Source of the DNA: Erythrobacter sp. CCH5-A1
GTDB lineage: Bacteria > Pseudomonadota > Alphaproteobacteria > Sphingomonadales > Sphingomonadaceae
Length of the DNA: 64,000 nt
Assembly: GCF_001557115.1 (NCBI RefSeq)
Contig: NZ_LSKQ01000177.1
Location: 5,744 to 69,743 of the forward strand
Reading direction: 5' to 3'
The translations under genes were made by a program, and so were the position numbers. Below, piece after piece: positions 46,790-57,148 of this stretch; the first letter of the stretch is position 1; the number at the start of each line of letters is the position of its first letter. Below the pieces are notes generated by a model. It had not been told where the DNA came from, ran no database searches, and saw only the letters and a list, made by a program, of their open reading frames with translations.

Positions 46790-46817
46790 CTTGTGCCAAG
46801 CGAAAGCACACCTATAT
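46790..46817 (+). promoter_or_regulatory. RpoH (sigma-32) promoter of dnaK
   Basis: CTTG (46790-46793) is followed, after exactly 17 bases, by CCTATAT (46811-46817). This matches the alphaproteobacterial heat-shock promoter CTTG-N17/18-CYTATnT at every defined base. The dnaK ATG lies 93 bp downstream. No CIRCE operator is present, so dnaK is expected to be under RpoH rather than HrcA control. Confidence 0.7.
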
Positions 46818-46910
46818 CGCCGTCACAAACGAGCCGCCAAGGTGCTTTGCCGGAAACCGGGAAGCCGACGGCAGCGGTGTCCAACAATTGTCCTTATGGA
46901 TGGGGAAACA

Positions 46911-48830
<1,920 letters not shown>

Positions 48831-48921
48831 GGCCCCGATGCAACCCGCTGGCTTGCCGCTGCTGCCGGATCACGCATCCGGTGCGGCGGCGGCCGGTGGT
48901 GACGGGGAATAGGTCACGCAC

Positions 48922-50067
48922 ATGTCCAGCGCCCAGCTCGATTACTACGCCACGCTCGAAGTCGCCCGCGATTGCGACGGGGCGACGTTGAAAAGCGCCT
49001 ACCGCAAGCTCGCCATGAAGTTCCACCCGGACCGCAATCCGGGCGACGCTTCGGCGGAAGCCAAGTTCAAAGCGATCAGCGAGGCCTATGACTGCCTCAA
49101 GGACCCGCAGAAGCGCGCGGCCTATGATCGCTATGGCCACGAGGCCTTCACGCAAGGCATGAACGGCGGCGGTGGTGGCGGGCCCTTCGGGGGGCGCGGC
49201 GCCGACGGGTTTGCCGATATCGGCGATATCTTCGAAACGATCTTCGGCAGCGCCTTCGGCGGGGGTGGCGCCCAGCGCCAGCAGACCCGTCGCGGAGCGG
49301 ACCTGCGCTACGACATGCAGGTCAGCCTCGAGGAGGCCTTCACCGGCAAGTCGACCGAGATCGAGATCGAGGTCTCCCAATCCTGCGACACCTGCGACGG
49401 CAGCGGGGCGACGCCCGGCACCTCCGAGCGTCAGTGCAACCTGTGTCACGGCATGGGGAGCGTGCGCGCCAAGCAGGGCCTGTTCGTGATCGAGCGTCCG
49501 TGCCCCACCTGCAACGGCCGCGGCACGGTGATCGAGAACCCGTGCCGCGTGTGCCGCGGCGAAGGCCGGATCGACAAGCCGCAGACCCTCAAGGTCGATA
49601 TCCCCGCGGGCGTCGACACAGGAACCCGCATCCGCCTCTCGGGCAAGGGCGAGGCCGGCCAGCGCGGCGCGCCGCCGGGCGATCTTTACATCTTCCTCCA
49701 CGTGAAGCCGCATTCGGTGTTCGAGCGCGAGGGCACGACGCTCGCCACCCGCGTGCCGGTCAGCTTCACCACGGCAGCACTCGGTGGCTGCGTCGAGATT
49801 CCCGATCTCGACGGCTCGACCAACCGGCTCGACATTCCGGCGGGCATCCAGTCCGGCAAGCAGCTGCGCATCCGCGGCGCAGGGATGCCGGTGCTGCAAG
49901 GCCGCGGGCGGGGCGACATGGTGGTCGAGATCGTGGTCGAGACCCCCACCAAGCTCTCGCGCCGCCAGAAGGAAATCCTCGAGGAATTCAAGGCGACCGA
50001 GACAGGCGACGAATGCCCCGAAAGCCGCAGCTTCTTTGCCAAGCTGAAAGACGCCTTCGGCGACTGA
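48922..50067 (+). CDS. dnaJ: Chaperone DnaJ (Hsp40)
   Basis: Stimulates DnaK ATPase and delivers substrates. 381 residues. The J-domain holds KFHPDRNPGD with the HPD tripeptide, then a Gly-rich linker (GGGGGPFGGRG), and a zinc region of four CxxCxGxG repeats: CDTCDGSG, CNLCHGMG, CPTCNGRG and CRVCRGEG. The beta-sandwich C-terminal part ends FFAKLKDAFGD. Type I DnaJ architecture is complete. Expression is probably from the dnaK promoter. Confidence 0.98.
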   Translation: MSSAQLDYYATLEVARDCDGATLKSAYRKLAMKFHPDRNPGDASAEAKFKAISEAYDCLKDPQKRAAYDRYGHEAFTQGMNGGGGGGPFGGRGADGFADIGDIFETIFGSAFGGGGAQRQQTRRGADLRYDMQVSLEEAFTGKSTEIEIEVSQSCDTCDGSGATPGTSERQCNLCHGMGSVRAKQGLFVIERPCPTCNGRGTVIENPCRVCRGEGRIDKPQTLKVDIPAGVDTGTRIRLSGKGEAGQRGAPPGDLYIFLHVKPHSVFEREGTTLATRVPVSFTTAALGGCVEIPDLDGSTNRLDIPAGIQSGKQLRIRGAGMPVLQGRGRGDMVVEIVVETPTKLSRRQKEILEEFKATETGDECPESRSFFAKLKDAFGD

Positions 50068-50074
50068 GGAGGCG

Positions 50075-50695
50075 GTGCTTCCCTCGCTCCTTATCGTCGA
50101 CGATTTCCTCAAGGACCCCTGGGCCGCGCGGCGCGCGGCTTTGGCGCTGGAATATGATCCGGCCAAGCAGCACGGGAATTTCCCGGGGCTCAATTCCTCC
50201 ACGCCGCTGGACACGGGTGCGGTCGATGCGGCGGTCTCGCGGCTGCTGGGGGTGAAGCTCGGCCCGGCGCCGGGAACACAGCACGGGCATTGTCGCCTCA
50301 CAAGCAAGGGCGCCAAGGGGAGGAGTGGGGTGCATATCGACCCGGCGGCCTATTCGGGCATCCTCTACCTCTCGCGGCCCGAGGATTGCGCCAGGCCCGA
50401 AGCCGGTGGCACCGATTTCTTCCGCCACAAGCGCACCGGCCTCGAAGCCGTGCCGCAGGACCCGGCCCGGATCGCCGCGAGCGGCTACGGCGATATCAAC
50501 GCGCTGGTCGAGGACGTGGTCAACAAGGACACCACGCTCCCCGCGAAGTGGGAGCGCACCCTGCGCATCCCCGCGCGCTTCAACCGGCTGCTACTGTTCT
50601 CGCCCTGGCAGTTTCACAATGCCGCGCCGGGCTTCGGGAAGACGGCGGAGGATTCGCGCCTCGTGATGCTGCTGTTCTTCGCGCGGGTCGCCTGA
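50075..50695 (+). CDS. DUF6445 family protein
   Basis: A 206-residue protein. LPSLLIVDDFLKDPWAAR at the start, GVHIDPAAYSGILYLSRPED (HxD) in the middle and LLLFSPWQFHNAAPGFG near the end look like a double-stranded beta-helix protein of the 2-oxoglutarate/iron oxygenase type, and I associate it with DUF6445. The HxD...H iron triad is compatible. No substrate is known. Start codon is GTG 50075, just after dnaJ (7 bp), with GAGG overlapping the spacer. Probably expressed with dnaJ by readthrough. Confidence 0.75.
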   Translation: MLPSLLIVDDFLKDPWAARRAALALEYDPAKQHGNFPGLNSSTPLDTGAVDAAVSRLLGVKLGPAPGTQHGHCRLTSKGAKGRSGVHIDPAAYSGILYLSRPEDCARPEAGGTDFFRHKRTGLEAVPQDPARIAASGYGDINALVEDVVNKDTTLPAKWERTLRIPARFNRLLLFSPWQFHNAAPGFGKTAEDSRLVMLLFFARVA

Positions 50696-50703
50696 TCCGG
50701 GGC

Positions 50704-53031
50704 CTAACCCAGCTTCTCGCGCACCTCGGCTCTGATCTGTTCGATAAGTCCGCGCTGGCAGCGTCCGGCGATTTCCTCCTCATCCAGCACCGCCAGAAAC
50801 GCCGCGCGCTTGCCTTCGCGCAGGGTCTGCGCCGAGACACCGCCGCTGACGGTGGAAGCCACAAGGTCGATCATCCGCTCCGCCCCGTGCAGGCGCCCCC
50901 ACAGGTAATCGTTCTCGCGATAGTCGCGGCTGAAGAAGGCGCCGAAATTGTAGAATTCGATGCCCCGCAAGGTCGCCGCCGTCCCGCCTTCGCGGATCGA
51001 GAGCGCATCGTCGGGCGAGATGCGGTCGATCTTGACCGGGTTGAACTCGTCGAGCCCCTCGCGCCGCGACAGGGGCAGGGTGGCGACATCGTAGAAGGGA
51101 AAGCCGAGATAGGTCAGCAGCATCCGCCGCTTCAGCTCCTTGGGCATGTCCTCCAGCGCGTCGATCAGCATTTCCTCGGCGCGCAGGTCCGTGGCGGGCA
51201 GCAGGCGCTGGGTGGCGAGGAAATCGAGCACCGCGCCCGGCTGCGCGACGCCGCGCGCTGCCAGATCGCGGAAATGGGCTGCGTGGAGCACATCGGCATC
51301 GGTCTGGGTGTAGAGCGCGAGGATCTCGTAGAGCCGGTCGCGCGCCCGGTCGAGCGCATCTTCGGCAACCTCGCTACCCAGCTGCCAATCGCGCGCCAGC
51401 TTGCGCGAGAGCAGTTGCAACCGGCGCATGCGGAAGCCGGTGTCGTGCGCGCGGAAGAAGGCGATCGCGGCCTGTGTCGCGCCGCCGCCCGCGTCGGTCA
51501 GCATCCCCAGCCCGCGCCCCTCGAGCTCGGCCCGCAGCGCAGCCACCAGCGGCAGGGGATCGCCCAGCGGCTGCCCCGCCGCCTTGAGCGTCAACCGCGC
51601 GAGCTGGTCGAGAATGCCGTCGAACTTCACCAGCGCATAGGCCCCGAAGGCATAGCCCGCCCGCTCGGCCGCCGCCTGCTGCGCCTTGGCCCGCCAGGCC
51701 GCAAGGCGCTTGGGCGTGGGGCGGTCGAGCAGGAAGGTGTAGCCGAACAGCTTTTCCACCGCGCGGTCGATATCGCCCTGCAGGTCCATCACGATCCGCT
51801 TCAGCCGCGCCGCATCGCGCGATTGCTGTTCGATGCGCTCCAGATCGTCGCGGATCGGCTGTTCGCGCGGGATGGTCGAGAGCGAGCCGAAGATCGCCCC
51901 GAAGAAGCCGATGTCGCGCGCGCGCATCGCCGGGGTCGGCGCGGCACCTTCGGGCCGGGGGTCGAGATAGACGAAGCGCCGGTCGACCTCGCGTTGGGCG
52001 GGGCGGCCATAGAGCGCCGAGAGCGCTGCGCCGAAGGGCGCGTTGACCAGCACCGCCCCGTCGATCAGCGCCACCTCGCCGACCGTGCCGCGCGCGACAT
52101 GGGTGGGCATAACCCGCTGGAGAAAGGCGGCGCGCCCGCTCCAGGCGTGCCCCTCGGCTGCCGCCAGCGCGTCGATCTCGGCAAGGGTGAGCGGCGGGAA
52201 GGCGCCGGGAAAGCTCGCGGTCGCGCGCGCTGCGAGCACCAGTTCAAGCGGATCGGCCAGCGGGGCGCACTCGTTACCGCCAACGCCGTCGCCGACCTGG
52301 GCGCGGAAATTGATCGGCAGGCGGTGCTCGGTCTCCTCGACCTGCGCGGGCGAGTTCAGCCGCAGCGTTTCGGGATGTCCGCGAAAATCGGTGACGGTCA
52401 CCGCAAGGTCGATCGGGTAGCCGGCCGGCAGCAGCGGAATGCCGTCGCCTTCCTCGGCCATCTTGATGAAGGCCTCGAACAGCATCGCCGAAAAGCGCGC
52501 GCCCGAAAACGGCGGGCTGAACCAGCGCCCGCGCACCAGCTTCGATACCTTGGCGCGTACCTCGGCGCGGGTTTCGGGGGAGACGGTGGCGCTCACCGCG
52601 TTGCCGGGGCGCGACAGGAACCATTCGGCGATCGGCTGCGCCCAGAATTTGGCATAGCGCCACATCGGCTCGGCATCGGGATCGGTCAGCTCGCTGACAT
52701 CGGCATTGGCGAGCCACAAGTCGGTGAGCGGCTCGAGACTGTGCCCGGCGTGGATCGCCTGCGCGAGGAACACGGCGTTGATCCCGCCCGCGCTCGCGCC
52801 CGTGAGAATGTCGGGCAGCACGCGGATCTGGAGCCCATGCTCGCGCTCGATGGTCGTCAGGAAATCGCGATAGGCCGCGGCCACCCCGTCGAGCGCCATT
52901 CCGCCGGGATGATGGAACGCACGGCTCGCCCGGGCGAGGTGCCACACCTCCTTGGTGATCCCGTGCATGTAGACCGCAAGGCTGACCCCGCCATAGCAGA
53001 CCAGAGCAAGGCGCAGTTCCTTCTGCCGCAT
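50704..53031 (-). CDS. Large patatin-like protein
   Basis: A 775-residue protein with an N-terminal patatin domain. LALVCYGGVSLAVYMHGI holds the anion hole, LTGASAGGINAVFLA (nucleophile Ser in GASAG) the catalytic elbow, and IDGAVLVNAPFGAA the catalytic Asp in DGA. The following 450 residues are helical and of unknown function; they match the long patatin-related class (TIGR03607 type) as I recall it. Such proteins are lipid acyl hydrolases, soluble and membrane-associated. No signal peptide. It is convergent with the DUF6445 gene and 74 bp from divergent radA. Confidence 0.88.
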   Translation of the reverse strand: MRQKELRLALVCYGGVSLAVYMHGITKEVWHLARASRAFHHPGGMALDGVAAAYRDFLTTIEREHGLQIRVLPDILTGASAGGINAVFLAQAIHAGHSLEPLTDLWLANADVSELTDPDAEPMWRYAKFWAQPIAEWFLSRPGNAVSATVSPETRAEVRAKVSKLVRGRWFSPPFSGARFSAMLFEAFIKMAEEGDGIPLLPAGYPIDLAVTVTDFRGHPETLRLNSPAQVEETEHRLPINFRAQVGDGVGGNECAPLADPLELVLAARATASFPGAFPPLTLAEIDALAAAEGHAWSGRAAFLQRVMPTHVARGTVGEVALIDGAVLVNAPFGAALSALYGRPAQREVDRRFVYLDPRPEGAAPTPAMRARDIGFFGAIFGSLSTIPREQPIRDDLERIEQQSRDAARLKRIVMDLQGDIDRAVEKLFGYTFLLDRPTPKRLAAWRAKAQQAAAERAGYAFGAYALVKFDGILDQLARLTLKAAGQPLGDPLPLVAALRAELEGRGLGMLTDAGGGATQAAIAFFRAHDTGFRMRRLQLLSRKLARDWQLGSEVAEDALDRARDRLYEILALYTQTDADVLHAAHFRDLAARGVAQPGAVLDFLATQRLLPATDLRAEEMLIDALEDMPKELKRRMLLTYLGFPFYDVATLPLSRREGLDEFNPVKIDRISPDDALSIREGGTAATLRGIEFYNFGAFFSRDYRENDYLWGRLHGAERMIDLVASTVSGGVSAQTLREGKRAAFLAVLDEEEIAGRCQRGLIEQIRAEVREKLG

Positions 53032-53105
53032 CGCCGCTGTCTAGCGTGCCGGACAGGCGCATTGCAATTGCGTTCGTCATCTGTTCTCGATATGGGGCAT
53101 GACAT

Positions 53106-54473
53106 ATGGCAAAAACCAAACGTCGCTACGTGTGTCAGGAATGCGGGAGCGTCTCGCACCGCTGGCAGGGGCAATGTGCCGATTGCGGGCAGTGGAACAC
53201 GCTTATCGAGGATGTGCCCGCGACGGTCTTCTCGCAGAAGCACGACTTGTCGAGCGGCGGGCGGGCGGTGGCGTTCGAGCCGCTGAACGCGCCGACGAAG
53301 CTGCCGGTGAGGAAGTCCACGGGCCTCGCCGAGTTCGACCGCGCGCTCGGCGGCGGGCTGGTGCCGGGCTCGGCGGTGCTGCTGGGCGGCGATCCGGGGA
53401 TCGGCAAATCGACCCTGCTGCTGCAATGCGCCGCCACCATCGCGCGGGGCGGCAATGATGTCGTTTACGTGAGCGGAGAGGAAGCCGCCGGTCAGGTGCG
53501 TTTGCGTGCCTCGCGCATGGGCGTCGCCGACGCACCGATCCGGCTCGCGTCCGAAACCTCGGTGCGCGATATCCTGACGACGCTCGGGCAGGGCGAGCCG
53601 CCCGCGCTGCTGGTGATCGATTCGATCCAGACCATGCATTCCGACACCATCGAGGGCGCGCCCGGCACCGTCTCGCAGGTTCGCGGCTGCGCGCTCGAAC
53701 TGATCCGCTACGCCAAGGAATCGGGCTGCGCGCTGGTCCTCGTCGGCCATGTCACCAAGGACGGCACGATCGCGGGCCCCCGCGTGCTCGAGCACATGGT
53801 CGATGTGGTGATGAGCTTCGAGGGCGAACGCTCGCACCAGTACCGCATCCTGCGCGCATTGAAGAACCGCTTCGGCGCGGTGGACGAGATCGGGGTCTTC
53901 GCCATGGCCACCGAAGGCCTGGAGGAAGTCGCCAACCCCTCGCTGCTGTTCCTCTCGGGCCGCGAGACGCCGCTGGCGGGCTCTGCGGTGTTCCCGGCGC
54001 TTGAAGGCACGCGCCCGGTGCTGGTCGAGATCCAGGCGCTGATCGTGCGCCTGCAATCGGGCGCGACCCCGCGCCGGGCGGTGGTGGGGTGGGACAGCGG
54101 GCGGCTGGCGATGCTGCTCGCCGTGCTGGAATCGCGCTGCGGGCTCAATTTCTCCTCGGCCGAGGTCTATCTCAACATCGCCGGGGGCTACCGTTTGACC
54201 GACCCCGCCGCCGACCTCGCGGTGGCCGCCGCGCTGGTCTCGGCGCTCGCCGACCGGCCCTTGCCCGACAAGAGCGCGTGGTTCGGCGAGGTCAGCCTGG
54301 CGGGCGAGATCCGCCCCGTCGCCCATGCTCCGTTGCGCCTGCGCGAGGCGGCCAAGCTCGGCTTTGCGCGGCTCTACGGCCCTGCGGGCGCAGCGAGCGG
54401 CGAGCGCGGCGCGGATTACCGCGGCCTTGCTGCACTTGCGAACGTCGTTGACCAGGTGATGGGCAACGCATAA
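53106..54473 (+). CDS. radA: DNA repair protein RadA
   Basis: RecA-like ATPase that assists branch migration during recombination. 455 residues. The zinc finger is YVCQECGSVSHRWQGQCADCG (four Cys near 9-29), Walker A is GGDPGIGKST, Walker B lies in LLVIDSIQTMHSD, and ALKNRFGAVDEIGVF contains the KNRFG motif specific to RadA. A Lon-like C-terminal domain is seen in SGRETPLAG and VAAALVSALADRPLP. cvpA begins 12 bp later. Confidence 0.97.
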   Translation: MAKTKRRYVCQECGSVSHRWQGQCADCGQWNTLIEDVPATVFSQKHDLSSGGRAVAFEPLNAPTKLPVRKSTGLAEFDRALGGGLVPGSAVLLGGDPGIGKSTLLLQCAATIARGGNDVVYVSGEEAAGQVRLRASRMGVADAPIRLASETSVRDILTTLGQGEPPALLVIDSIQTMHSDTIEGAPGTVSQVRGCALELIRYAKESGCALVLVGHVTKDGTIAGPRVLEHMVDVVMSFEGERSHQYRILRALKNRFGAVDEIGVFAMATEGLEEVANPSLLFLSGRETPLAGSAVFPALEGTRPVLVEIQALIVRLQSGATPRRAVVGWDSGRLAMLLAVLESRCGLNFSSAEVYLNIAGGYRLTDPAADLAVAAALVSALADRPLPDKSAWFGEVSLAGEIRPVAHAPLRLREAAKLGFARLYGPAGAASGERGADYRGLAALANVVDQVMGNA

Positions 54474-54485
54474 TCCTCGCCGATC

Positions 54486-55031
54486 ATGGCCGTCCTTGAC
54501 ATCATCATCGCCATCATCGTGACGATTGCCGCAATCGGCGGCTTCGTGCGCGGGCTGGTGCAGGAAGTGCTGAGCCTTGCCTCGTGGATCATGGCCGCGC
54601 TCGCGCTCCATTTCATGCACCCGACACTGACCGAAGGTCTCAGGAACTTCTACCGCGCCGAACCGGCCGTCTCGCTGTTCGCATTCACGCTGCTGCTGCT
54701 TATCCCCTACGCCGCGATGAAGGTCATCATCGGCAATGCCAGCGGCGCATCCGACGGCGCGATCCTGGGGCCGATCGACCGGGTGCTCGGCTTCGGCTTC
54801 GGTGCGGTCAAGGGCGCGCTCATCGCGGTGTTCGCCTTTGCCATGCTGGTGACCGGTTTCGACGACAGTTGGGGCTACAAGGGCCGGCCCGAATGGATCA
54901 CCACCGCGCGCACCTATGCCGCGGCCGATGCCTTTTCGCGCCAGCTGATTCCCGCCATCGCGGTGCGACGAGAGCGGCTGCGCGGCGAAGAGGAGGCGCG
55001 GGCGGCCGCGGCGGCCCGGTTCAGGAAGTGA
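54486..55031 (+). CDS. cvpA: CvpA family membrane protein
   Basis: A 181-residue inner membrane protein with four hydrophobic segments (about 4-20, 27-44, 61-79 and 99-121). VLDIIIAIIVTIAAIGGFVR and GLVQEVLSLASWI are the family's first helices. CvpA is linked to colicin V production and to stress tolerance, but its function is unclear. It is tightly packed between radA and the NifU-like gene. Confidence 0.9.
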   Translation: MAVLDIIIAIIVTIAAIGGFVRGLVQEVLSLASWIMAALALHFMHPTLTEGLRNFYRAEPAVSLFAFTLLLLIPYAAMKVIIGNASGASDGAILGPIDRVLGFGFGAVKGALIAVFAFAMLVTGFDDSWGYKGRPEWITTARTYAAADAFSRQLIPAIAVRRERLRGEEEARAAAAARFRK

Positions 55032-55038
55032 GCGCCTA

Positions 55039-55479
55039 GTGGCGACGCGCGCCTCGACCAAGCTGTATTCGCCGCAATTGCTCGCGCTCGCGACGGGGCT
55101 GGCGGGCTTTCCCTTGACCAGCGACTTCCCGTTGACCGCCGAAGCGCGCTCGCGCAGCTGCGGGAGCGTGATTGCGCTCGGGCTGGCGCTGGATGAGGCA
55201 GGGCGCATCGCCCGGATCGGGATGCAGGTGAGCGCCTGCGCAATCGGGCAAGCCTCGGCAGCACTGCTCGCGCAGGGCGCTGCAGGCCGCGGGGCAGAGG
55301 GCATCGAGGCAGTCGCCGCCGGCCTCGAGGCCTGGCTCGCGGGCGAGGGGGCGCTGCCCGACTGGCCGGGGATCGACGCGCTGGTGCCAGCCCGCGATCA
55401 TCCGGGCCGCCACGGCGCGCTGCTATTGCCGTGGACGGCGGCGCGTACGGCGCTTTCGCAAGGGCCCGGCACTCGCTAG
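55039..55479 (+). CDS. NifU/IscU-like iron-sulfur scaffold-type protein
   Basis: A 146-residue protein with similarity to the N-terminal part of NifU. SRSCGSVIALGLALDEAG and VSACAIGQASAALLAQG carry two of the three cluster cysteines; the third, normally near RHGC, is Ala in GRHGALLLPW. Loss of that Cys may mean the protein does not build clusters in the classical way. Family sequences in sphingomonads often share this form, as I recall. GTG start at 55039, 7 bp after cvpA. Confidence 0.8.
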   Translation: MATRASTKLYSPQLLALATGLAGFPLTSDFPLTAEARSRSCGSVIALGLALDEAGRIARIGMQVSACAIGQASAALLAQGAAGRGAEGIEAVAAGLEAWLAGEGALPDWPGIDALVPARDHPGRHGALLLPWTAARTALSQGPGTR

Positions 55480-55507
55480 GGACGGGTGCCAGAGAGATCG
55501 CAGCCGC

Positions 55508-57148
55508 ATGGCGACAACAGGGGATCGGGACACAATGGGAGAGGCGCAGGCGCTCCGCCAACGCGAGCCGAGCGAGAGCGAAATCCGCCTGGTGATCGGT
55601 GCATCATCGGCGGGCACCATCTTCGAGTGGTACGATTTCTTCATCTACGGCACGCTCGCCGGGCTGATCGGCGCGGCCTTCTTCCCTTCCGACAACGCCA
55701 CGCTCGAAGTGCTGCTGGTGTGGGCCGGTTTCGCGGTGGGCTTCGGCTTCCGCCCGCTTGGCGCGATCCTGTTCGGCTTTCTCGGCGACAGGCTGGGGCG
55801 CAAATACACCTTCCTCGTCACGGTGACCCTGATGGGCATCGCCACCGCAGGCGTGGGCCTCGTGCCGACCGCGGATTCGATCGGCCTTGCCGCACCCCTC
55901 ATCGTGCTGTTCCTGCGCATCCTCCAGGGCCTTGCGCTGGGCGGCGAATATGGCGGCGCGGCGGTCTATGTCGCCGAGCATGCCCCGCCCGAAAAGCGCG
56001 GCTTCTACACCAGCTTCATCCAGGCGAGCGTGGTCGGCGGCTTCGTTCTCAGCATCATCGTGGTGCTCGGCTGTCAGCTGCTGATCCCGGCCGATGCGTT
56101 CAAGGCGTGGGGCTGGCGCGTGCCCTTCCTGCTCTCGCTCGCGCTGCTCGGCATCTCCCTGTGGATGCGCTTGAAGCTCTCCGAAAGCCCGGTGTTCCAG
56201 GCGATGAAGGAGGCGGGCGAGATGGCCGGCAACCCCTTCGTCGAAAGCTTCACCTATCCCGGCAACAAGAAGCGCATCTTCGTCGCGCTGTTCGGGATCA
56301 CCGGGGTACTGACGACGATCTGGTACACTGCCTTCTTCTCGGGGATGTCGTTCCTCAAGGGGCCGATGCGGATGGACGACCAGGTGGTGAACCTCGTCCT
56401 GCTGGTCTCGGGGCTGTTGTCGATGGGTTTCTATGTCATCGTCGGGCGCTGGTCGGACCGGGTGGGGCGCAAGAAGCCGATCATCATCGGCGCACTCGCC
56501 AGCCTCGCGCTGCTGTTCCCGATCTTCTGGGGCCTCGGCGCGCTCGCCAATCCGGGGCTGCAGCAGGCCGCCCGGACCGCGCCGGTGGCGGTGATGGGCA
56601 CGCAGTGCGAATTCGATGCCTTCGCGCAGAAGCAGGCGACCGATTGCGGCCGGCTACTGCAAGACCTGACCACGCTCGGCGTGCCCTATACCGTCACTGC
56701 CGGCGAAGCGCTTGCGATCACGGTCGGCAACGAGAGGCTCGATCTGGCCGCGACGGAGGCGGCGGAGCGGAAGGCGGCAGTGCAGACCTATCTCGAAGCG
56801 CGCGGCTACAGCTTTGCCAAGCAGGTACCGCCTTTCGTCAACATCGCCGGGATCGTGGCGCTGCTGCTGGCGCTGGGGCTGCTGTCGGCGCTGACTTACG
56901 GCTCGGTCGCGGCGCTGCTCTCCGAGATGTTCCCGCCGCAGATCCGCTACTCCTCGATGTCGATCCCCTACCATATCGGCGCAGGCTATCTCGGCGGCTT
57001 CCTGCCACTGATCGCGACCTACATTGTGGCTACCACCGGCGATGTCTATGCGGGGCTGTGGTACACCTGGGCGGTGGTCGCCTTCGGGGTGGTGGTGGCG
57101 TGGTGGGGCCTGCCGGACGGGCCGCCCAAAGACTTTGCCGATGACTGA
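55508..57148 (+). CDS. MHS-family MFS transporter with a 95-residue loop insertion
   Basis: A 546-residue metabolite:proton symporter of the MHS group (proline/betaine, alpha-ketoglutarate type). IFEWYDFFIYGTLAGLIGAAFF in helix 1 and GDRLGRKYTFLVTVTLMG after helix 2 are hallmark segments. Normal members have about 430 residues; the extra length is a hydrophilic segment at about 347-441, between helices 8 and 9, with two Cys (367 and 380) that may pair outside the cytoplasm. Its ATG may be at 55508 or ten codons later. The stop overlaps the alr start by 8 bp. Confidence 0.88.
   Translation: MATTGDRDTMGEAQALRQREPSESEIRLVIGASSAGTIFEWYDFFIYGTLAGLIGAAFFPSDNATLEVLLVWAGFAVGFGFRPLGAILFGFLGDRLGRKYTFLVTVTLMGIATAGVGLVPTADSIGLAAPLIVLFLRILQGLALGGEYGGAAVYVAEHAPPEKRGFYTSFIQASVVGGFVLSIIVVLGCQLLIPADAFKAWGWRVPFLLSLALLGISLWMRLKLSESPVFQAMKEAGEMAGNPFVESFTYPGNKKRIFVALFGITGVLTTIWYTAFFSGMSFLKGPMRMDDQVVNLVLLVSGLLSMGFYVIVGRWSDRVGRKKPIIIGALASLALLFPIFWGLGALANPGLQQAARTAPVAVMGTQCEFDAFAQKQATDCGRLLQDLTTLGVPYTVTAGEALAITVGNERLDLAATEAAERKAAVQTYLEARGYSFAKQVPPFVNIAGIVALLLALGLLSALTYGSVAALLSEMFPPQIRYSSMSIPYHIGAGYLGGFLPLIATYIVATTGDVYAGLWYTWAVVAFGVVVAWWGLPDGPPKDFADD

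Noticed and set aside
50290..53286. 998-codon plus-strand open frame opposite the patatin-like gene
   Set aside because: The patatin frame has intact catalytic motifs. The plus-strand sequence is dominated by Arg, Gln, Gly and His, typical of antisense frames.
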